Assembly (NCBI GenBank): GCA_018296165.2
Contig: JACKQL020000005.1
Location: 806,001 to 870,000, forward strand
From: Termitomyces sp. T153
Lineage: Eukaryota; Basidiomycota; Agaricomycetes; Agaricales; Lyophyllaceae
Direction: 5' to 3'
DNA: 64,000 nucleotides
In this document: one piece after another, positions 57,243-64,000 of the stretch
How positions within the stretch are numbered: the first letter of the stretch is position 1
Layout: each line of letters starts with the position of its first letter
Notes under the pieces: model-generated
The model's input: only the letters and a program-made list of their open reading frames with translations
Told to the model about the DNA's origin: nothing
Databases searched by the model: none
Position numbers and translations under genes: made by a program

Positions 57243-59480
57243 ATGCCCCTATAAGTGAAGGAAAAGCTTAGGACAACTGTAACTCTTGAAGCTTTTTCTG
57301 CTAGAGGTACTCAGTGACCTTATGCACCAACTGGGTCCACAGAAATAATAAGTTTCCCAAGTGACTGCTGAATCACTATACTTTATCACTCACAAACCTA
57401 GTTAATTCTGCATTGTAGACTTGGCAACTTCAGTCTAGGACTGCCAGAATGCCATGATCCTCCACTGGAGAACCTGGTCTGAGTCCACTTCAGCATCAGT
57501 ATCAGAGGTGTCAGCAATGTCCTTTCTCATGGTCTCAATATCCACTGGTTGCATTCTCAAACCACTTGAGCTGGATCTCATCCATGTGCATGGCCTGAAG
57601 TTCTACTCCTCATGAGTTTAATATACTACCACATATTGGAGTAGCAATTGCTGGAGACACTTCCATTTCTCCTGCACTAGCTGAGAAGTGTCATGACCTG
57701 TTTCCAGAACCCCCCCCTCTCCCTAAGCCACCTCACTTCCTCAGAGTTTCCCCTTCAACTCCTCCAACCTTTGTTTACCCAAGATGCTTACCCTGGCTAA
57801 CTTTGACACTTCTCTGGAAAACCCTGACAGCCTCCTGGCTAACTCCAACATGTTTCCCTGCAGATCTTGATGCTTCCCCTTCCACTCCTGAGCCCCTGGA
57901 ACCCTCTCCCACTGTTCCTGATGCTGGTGTATGTCACTGGTTTGTCACTCTGACTTATCCAACCAGCTCCAGAGCATCACAACAACTCCAGGGCAGCCCA
58001 CATCCCCATCTGACCCCATCAGTAAGTATATCACTGTAGCCTACCTCCTGATCATAACCAAAACCCATTGACTCCATGCAGCCCCAACAAGCCCCACTAC
58101 CAGACCCACTACCCCTGAAGCTGTCCAGTAGTCAGTATATAAGTTGTAGAGTAGTATCCTGTACTCTAATCTTGATATTGCTTGACATTACCTATGTTCT
58201 GATTGATTGTCTCTCTGTGTTTTGTGTTATGTTTTCCATTCTCTCAGTCTCCCAGTCTTATTTCAGTCTCCTGGTCTTGTCTTGTGTCTATCTCCATTAT
58301 TGTCTTGTTATCATTTTGTATCTCTGCTTCAATCTATTTTTGTTCTTATCTCAATCTTGCCTTGACTCTGTCTCATCTTGCTTGTTTATATTCCTTTTGT
58401 CATATCCAAGTCCCCTTCAACTCTAACACTGTTACAAACTTTGCACTTACAATCACAATCTCCCAAACATTCTTAACCAACTCCAGACCTCACTATTTGC
58501 TTAGCTCCAAAACCTATCAACATCCATTGATCTCCCATCAAACTCCAGCCCTGCTCCCATCATCCATTTACCCCACATCATCAATACTCACTCCAGACTT
58601 GTACTTGGAACTTCTCCAAGCCCAACCCTTCCTTGTACCTTGTCTTAGACTTCCCCAGACCACTTCAAACTTGCTCAGACCACTCCCCTTGGCTTACCCT
58701 CACAATTATCTGAAGTCCAAACCTCTTCAAAGTGCTAGGTTATTAGTGTGGGACATTGCATCTGCCTAGTAAGGACTTGCTCAGTTAAGCTGAGCTGCCA
58801 TGGTCAGTGGAACCTGACAAGAAGGATCTCAATCCTCCCACCTGTACTGGTATAAGGGCATACAAGAGTTGCTTTTCCTTGTTAGCCTGACTTGGCTGCC
58901 CTTTGTGATCAACCCTTGAATACACTTGTTTAGAGGACATCTTTGTTCCTCCAGTAGAAGTGCTTCACAGGCTAACTACAGCTGGCCTTATGGGAGTGGC
59001 TACTGCAAGTCCCTCCAGCATCACTCCTGTCATCCATGACACTGTGTGGTATGGCACCTTCTGTGGATACTCTAGAAATATTAGACTTTGCTCCATGAAT
59101 GGGATGCTCAGCCAACAGCTTGAGCTTCTGATCTTCTATGGTCATGATGGTACCCATCAAAGAAGGTCTAAACATTAAATTTTTAATTTTTGATGAAATT
59201 TTGTGGCAATCTTTCAAAAATTTGGTATAGTTTCCTCATAGCTTGAGTCAAATGCTTTTTTGACTTATGTAATGGTGTAATTATAAGACTTGTACTCACA
59301 GCACACCACATGTAAGTAAAAACCAATCAATTGAGTTTGCTATGTGAATGTACAAGAAGTAAGGCAAGTCTACCTTATATAATTGCTGCTAGGTAGTGTT
59401 AGGTCACACAATCAGTTATAGTAATTTGATCACTACAGTAGTACAGTATAGTTATGCCCAATATAGAGGGTGTGCCATTA
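57243..59480. other. unassigned CpG-free transposon-like region
   Basis: 57680-58760 is C/T-rich and resembles LTR-type sequence (cf. tgtcatgacc also at about 31850). 58950-59180 has an open stretch with GLMGVATASPSSITPVIHDT and DTVWYGTFCGYSRNI, not recognised. No gene called. Confidence 0.35.
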
Positions 59481-61045
59481 CAGACACTACTAAGAGAAGA
59501 AGCATTTGATACACACTTGAGTCTCTGAATACCAATTTCAATAAACAAAATGCAAGAATTAGGATCTAAACTCACCATCTTTCACATGTTATACCTTGAT
59601 TGTAGTGAAAGGCATGCTACAAGTATTGACCAACATACTGCCAAGGTTATAAGGCCTATGCTTTCTTGTCTTATTGATGACACAAGTCCCATATGAAGAC
59701 TAGCTTGTTATACCATGCAGAGAAACATTGGCAGCTTGAGATGTGAACATTAAGCATGAAGAAAGAAGTTTAGCCATACTCCCATCATTTGCCAGTGCTG
59801 GCATTTCTTCCCTGTCCCTCAAAATTTGATCAATTTGCTCAGCAGCCCCAGAAAAATTGGCAACACATGTGCATGTAGCATGAATGGCAATGAGGGCTGG
59901 ATCAGGCAACTTGAGTTGCTTACCCTTGGCAGCTGCAGCAGCTGCAGTCCCAAGCTTGACTCTGAATGAGACACAGTCAGACAAGTAAGGCTGGATTAGT
60001 AGGCAGGAAACTCTTGGACTCCAATGGATATCATAGGTATTATTCTGGAACAATGCAACTTAAAAGAAGACTAGCAAGTTGATAACGGAACATACCTCCT
60101 TATGCACTGGCTCAAGCCATAGTTCAAAGTGATCAAAACAAGTGTGTAACTCCCCTGCCATAGTTATTACATTATGTAACTTGTTGGTTCCCCTACTATA
60201 CAGACTCTTTGCTCTTTCCTTGAGGCCAAACATATCAAGGATTGCAAAGGCTGTTGCTGCATAATTCTTTCAAATCATCAGTAAGAGAAGCAATACCATA
60301 GCAAAAGAGTACTGACCTTGTCACCATTTTGTGCACTCTCAGAAAAGATATGAGCCACTTTCAGAAAAGTGCCAGGTTTGGCAGATTCCAAGCTGGCTTT
60401 CTCAATCTCTGTTATATCCACACAAGACTGTATCTTGTAGAGGCCAGTGAAAGTGCATCTGTAACTTTCATGGAGAAAAGCCTAAGAGATAAGCTAAAGT
60501 CAAACATAGACACCTGAGAAACAAAATACCTGTCTCCTAACCATGTGTCTTGTCTGTGCAATTTTATCTACTTCATCCAAAATCCAATCCCTGTGAATGT
60601 CAAATGATGGGCAAGAGGGATGATGCAATGGTGTAGGTCTCTCTCCTACATTAGAACAAACTAGATACCACTTAACAAATTAGATACTGCTTATTTCATG
60701 CAGAATATTACAGAAGACAAGTATAAGACTCACATGCTTGCATCAAGTACTCCTGATGTAAATGACCCAACTGAACAATGGCATTGTATCTCTCATCTTC
60801 ATGCATGTATTTGAGGCATGATCTGATTTTGCAGAGTAAATGGAGATATGGCATGGACCCCAGATAACTGTCACTGGAATGCTCTGAAAAGTCTTGCAAG
60901 AAGAAGCCAATGGTTTGAACTGCCACAAGAGGGTTGTTATATCTGGCAGCAGTCTGGTGGGAGGGGTTCAAGGAGGCTTTCTCTTCTGCTTTTAGCAGAT
61001 GTGTCCAAACACTGCACCCTTTGGTATCAAATCTGCATTGTGTGA
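59481..61045 (-). pseudogene. inverted, CpG-depleted copy of the HNH gene, more complete
   Basis: Aligns in reverse orientation with 29567-30780. In coding order: NNPLVAVQTIGFFLQDFSEH (Ser where the other copy has a stop), YLGSMPYLHLLCKIRSCLKY, then YMHEDERYNAIVQLGHLHQE. After introns come ARFGRF-side HNH core sequences and, unlike the other copy, a central exon containing FAILDMFGLKERAKSLYS and VITMAGELHTCFDHFELWLE. Finally AAAAAKGKQLKLPDPALIAI, then ANFSGAAEQIDQILRDREEM. Most differences from the 29.6-kb copy are CpG to TpG or CpA (for example cgtgctgcatgcgcacgcgt versus catgctacatgcacatgtgt). The duplicated 3' flank extends to about 59490. Confidence 0.75.
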
Positions 61046-61384
61046 TAGATGGGAAGGTGACATAGCTTACACCACAGTTGATTGAGGGGACAGCACAAGT
61101 AGGGGGGGTTGATTAGGTCTCTTTGTCATCCACTTCCATGTAGTTTACCAAATTTCCAGAAATTTGCAGTAGCTGAGGCATTTCTACCCAATTAATCATA
61201 ATTAATTTGAGGCAAGGCTTGAAGTCAATTGAGTAAGAAGTTTTCTTAAGTATTTTTGCAAGTGATGCATGAGAAATGTTGATATTTCTAAGTCCAAGAT
61301 GTTCTCAAGTTGGCCCCCCTCCACTGGTGAGGAGGAATAGCTGAACTCAAGCTAACTATAAGGGACTAATAGATGGACAAGTAG
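61046..61384. other. short unassigned stretch
   Basis: AT-rich, CpG-free. No gene, repeat or RNA recognised. Confidence 0.4.
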
Positions 61385-61600
61385 TTGTAATTAAGTAAGT
61401 AGAATGAATGAATATGAATAGGGATGGCAGGTGGGGATAAAATGCATGACACAATGAGATCAGCAAGTGGGCGCTGCAAGTGCAGTGTGAGACAACATAA
61501 TAAGTTGAGTGCAGTGTGAGATGACATAATAAGTTGAAAGTAATACATACCTGTGAGTGCAGTATGAAATGACAATGACATCATATGCAGCACTCACAGT
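61385..61600 (-). mobile_element. decayed A-type repeat of a Ngaro-type element
   Basis: Reverse-complement similarity to the A repeat and the segment after it (12880-12953 / 17090-17230). Shared words are gctgcaagtgcagtgtgaga versus gctgcgagcgcagtgtgaga, acataataagt, cctgtgagtgcagtatgaaa, and aatgaatatgaatagggatg versus aatgtaatgagtagggatgg. Differences are largely CpG transitions plus small gaps. Only a fragment is seen. Confidence 0.55.
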
Positions 61601-61756
61601 TAAATAAATGTGAGACAATGGTGTGATAAGAGAAAGGGTAATAAAGAGATAAAGGAATAAAGGAAAGTGATAGTGGCCAGTAGGACAGTGGTGGTGATCT
61701 AATCTTAGCCCAAATTAACCCCAGGCAACCCCCCTCTCACTTGCCTGATCCAATAT

Positions 61757-62160
61757 AATTAACTTCTAATCCCACTTTTTGCAAAGAAAGAATAGTTCCC
61801 TATTGAAATGAAATCAATCTTTACCAACCTCAATACACTTTAAAGCTTTACTCTTCATACCACATACTATATCATGCATTGCTAGTCAGATTCTCTTGCT
61901 GAGGAGCAGGAACAATGTTTGGATACATCATATAGGTGAGGTTGGACTTGCTAAGGATGAGGATGCACAGCATGCCCAGAGGAGTGTGGACATTCTCACA
62001 TGTATATGATCCCAAGTTTGCAACTGCAGTTTGGAAGGCTCTGCAAATATATGCTCCCATATGTGATTGGGATGGGGCATTGGCCTTTCAGATGGGTGGG
62101 TCTATCTGTTCCTTACATTGTGTTCAATCCATGCCCAGTCTGGTGATGCAAAAGTAAGTT
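61757..62160 (+). pseudogene. decayed fragment of the F-box gene at 27.2-29.4 kb
   Basis: Aligns in direct orientation with 27762-28175 (the F-box exon plus the start of the next intron). Shared words include cataccacatactatatcat, ttgctaaggatgaggatgca and tgcccagaggagtg. It has lost CpGs (cacggcatg to cacagcatg, gtgcgga to gtgtgga) and has small deletions that break the frame. It is not a gene. Confidence 0.8.
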
Positions 62161-63207
62161 TGATGCTGTCAATGATTATATCAGCTGATCAAACTTTCTA
62201 TTCACAGTTGTTTGGAGGCTTTTAGCTACACTCAAGCTCACATAGAAGTTCAATAGGAAGTTGTTTTAATATTTTAATGATTTTATTCTAAGCTTGAGAT
62301 GGTCTTGTGCTAAAGAACAGGCTCAACAGTATAATAACTATTCCCAAAGCAACTAATGCACTTGTAAGCCTAAGAATTCTGCTCCCTGGGGAATTCTGAG
62401 CTGTGGTACATAGTCTGCCTGCCTTTCTCCCCATAATCCCATCCCTTTTATACCCTGTCATCCATGCATGGACCAGTGCATTCTGCATAGTCTTTGTCTG
62501 CAATAATCAGCCTTTGTGTCATCTCTCCTGTGTCATTCTGGTTTACCTGTGGTTTTCATTGTTTTGTCCTTTTCTTTCCTGCCTCTTCTTTTCTAACTGC
62601 TCATGATCATTTGTCAAGACTTGATAGCATGTCATAGGAATTTAAATAAACAAGTTGTAGTAGGTGGTTAATCAGTGTAATCATTTGGCAGTTTATTGCA
62701 GAGTTCTGTTGGCCTTGATGGCTGATCTTGGAGTATGATCTGGGATTGCCATCTTGGCCTAGGCACTGCCACAGACTTGGCTCTTCATCAGCATTTGATC
62801 TCTTTTGATCACTGAAATTCTGACATATCTGCTTTGGTCTAGTCATCTTTTTTGTGTTACAAGGGTGGTAGCACTTATTTATTAAAAGTATGTCTTTCAC
62901 ATCTACAGTTTTCAACATTTGGCTTACAGTTTTCAGCCATCTGATATAAGAGAACATTCTTTTATTTTATTCTAAGCACTTTTGCTGGTCCTCAGTCTTG
63001 AGGCTGGCATATCACCTCCCCTGCACCATAAGATGACTGCCCTCAGTCATTTTGTCATCCTTGGTAAGCCTTTGTCTGCCCCTGCTCTCTTTTTTGATCT
63101 GAAAAATTATTTTCTCCTTTTTCTATACAAAAAACAGAAAAAATAAATTCCCATCTCATTTTTCTGCTCAATCACTCCCACTACAAATCATTTATAAAGT
63201 CCTTGCT
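62161..63207. other. unassigned AT-rich region
   Basis: No CpG, and no recognised gene or repeat. T-rich tracts near 63110-63160 precede the exon-like stretch that follows and could be its promoter side. Confidence 0.35.
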
Positions 63208-64000
63208 GTGCCATCCATTTTCTTCAACCAAATGTCCCCAAAAGCTGTCCTGACTGCTCCTTGCAAAATGCCTCCTTTCAAGGTTGGCCATCCTCAGGTG
63301 GTGATCACTATGTCACCTTGCCCAACTCCTGCTCCTTGTTGCACACCCTCACCTCCTGACTTCTATGGGATGTTCCAACATGCAGTTAAACACAATGCTC
63401 ATCAAGTTATCCTCGTGGTCCTCCAGCATCCTCTGTTTGCACAGGCTGTAATTGGCTTGTGTAACACAGCAGCAGCCTTTTCTGGTACTCCTGCCAATTG
63501 TGCTAGGTACCTTGGCTCTATTGGCTGGGAACATTTTTCTCTTTCTGTCTTTCTTTTCTCATATGCTTCCCCAGAACTTTGCCAACCAGGCCGATTTTCT
63601 CCTCCTGGCTGACCAAAAGAGTCTTTATGACACCCTTACTGCTACTCTGGACATCCTCAACTGTCAGGCCACCATTGACTCTGCAGCTGTCAACTGATTT
63701 TTTGTGTTTGCTGATGCCATTATCCAAACTAAGGACAACTACCATGAACTCCAGCATTAACATGAGGCAGCAGTGGTGAGCCTGCCCCTATCTCTCCCCT
63801 TTTTTTCTATCCTTTTTCTTCTTTCTTTCTCCAGAAAGAATGTTGTGAGCACAAGGACTGTGACATTGAGATGTTGGGTCTGTTTTCTACTCACTCTTCA
63901 AAACAAAAAGCTAATGTGAGCCTTTAGCTTCCCATCTTGACCTCCTTGCTCACCATGTCAACACTCTCAACTTGTTTCTCTCATCTCCCCAGACTGAGCT
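63208..64000 (+). CDS. exon-like coding stretch of unknown family, runs off the window
   Basis: An ATG at 63208 opens a frame (alternative ATG at 63232: MSPKAVLTAPCKMPPFKVGH). It includes DFYGMFQHAVKHNAHQVILV and CNTAAAFSGTPANCARYLGS to about 63525. In the next frame QADFLLLADQKSLYDTLTAT follows. Two clear intron-like blocks follow, gtgagcctgcccct...ctttctccag (63776-63834) and gtgagcctttagc...atctccccag (63915-63992). Between them is KECCEHKDCDIEMLGLFSTH. The intron signals argue for a host-type gene or a gene-derived repeat, but the area is CpG-free like the surrounding relics, and one TGA interrupts near 63697. Function unknown. Confidence 0.35.

Overview
The window looks like chromosomal DNA of a basidiomycete fungus, most likely an Agaricomycete. 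Genes are split by many short introns (about 50-70 bp, GTNNGT starts). Ankyrin-DHHC palmitoyltransferase, F-box/LRR proteins, a CE16-type esterase, HNH-type genes, and Plavaka, Ngaro, Tad-like LINE, copia and chromovirus elements are all typical of that group. No species can be named from sequence alone.

Left part, 1 to about 30.5 kb, is gene-bearing. In order: 3' end of an unrecognised gene (+); fungal phosphoglycerate-mutase-like histidine phosphatase (-, 8 exons); secreted GDSL/CE16 esterase (+) flanked by two related, decayed fragments; Akr1-type palmitoyltransferase (+, 10 exons, one GC-AG intron); F-box protein (-); an almost complete tyrosine-recombinase retrotransposon (Ngaro type, 12666-17479) ending about 310 bp upstream of a Golgi pH regulator (GPHR) gene (+); elongation factor 1B-gamma (-); a seven-helix membrane protein of unknown function (-); an aminoglycoside-phosphotransferase-like pseudogene (+); a second F-box protein (+); and a broken HNH gene (+).

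Right part, about 30.6 to 64 kb, is a nested transposon graveyard that is almost free of CpG. It holds a Plavaka-type (CACTA-like) transposase cut by a solo LTR, and a chromovirus interrupted by a copia element whose 3' LTR is in turn interrupted by a 6.5-kb LINE with a poly-A tail and a target duplication of about 14-16 bp. It also holds a second copia element cut by another solo LTR, an inverted copy of the HNH gene, a direct copy of part of the second F-box gene, and a decayed Ngaro repeat. The LINE is an island where CpG survives, so it is probably the youngest insertion.

The unifying signal is decay by CpG transition (CpG to TpG or CpA). All 18 differences between the paired repeats of the Ngaro element are of this type. 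Ten of 11 stops in the otherwise frame-intact LINE ORF2 are TGA. Catalytic acids of several polymerase and RNase H domains are lost by C|GAN to C|AAN changes across codon junctions. This points to cytosine methylation and deamination, or a RIP-like process, acting on repeats. All counts were made by eye.
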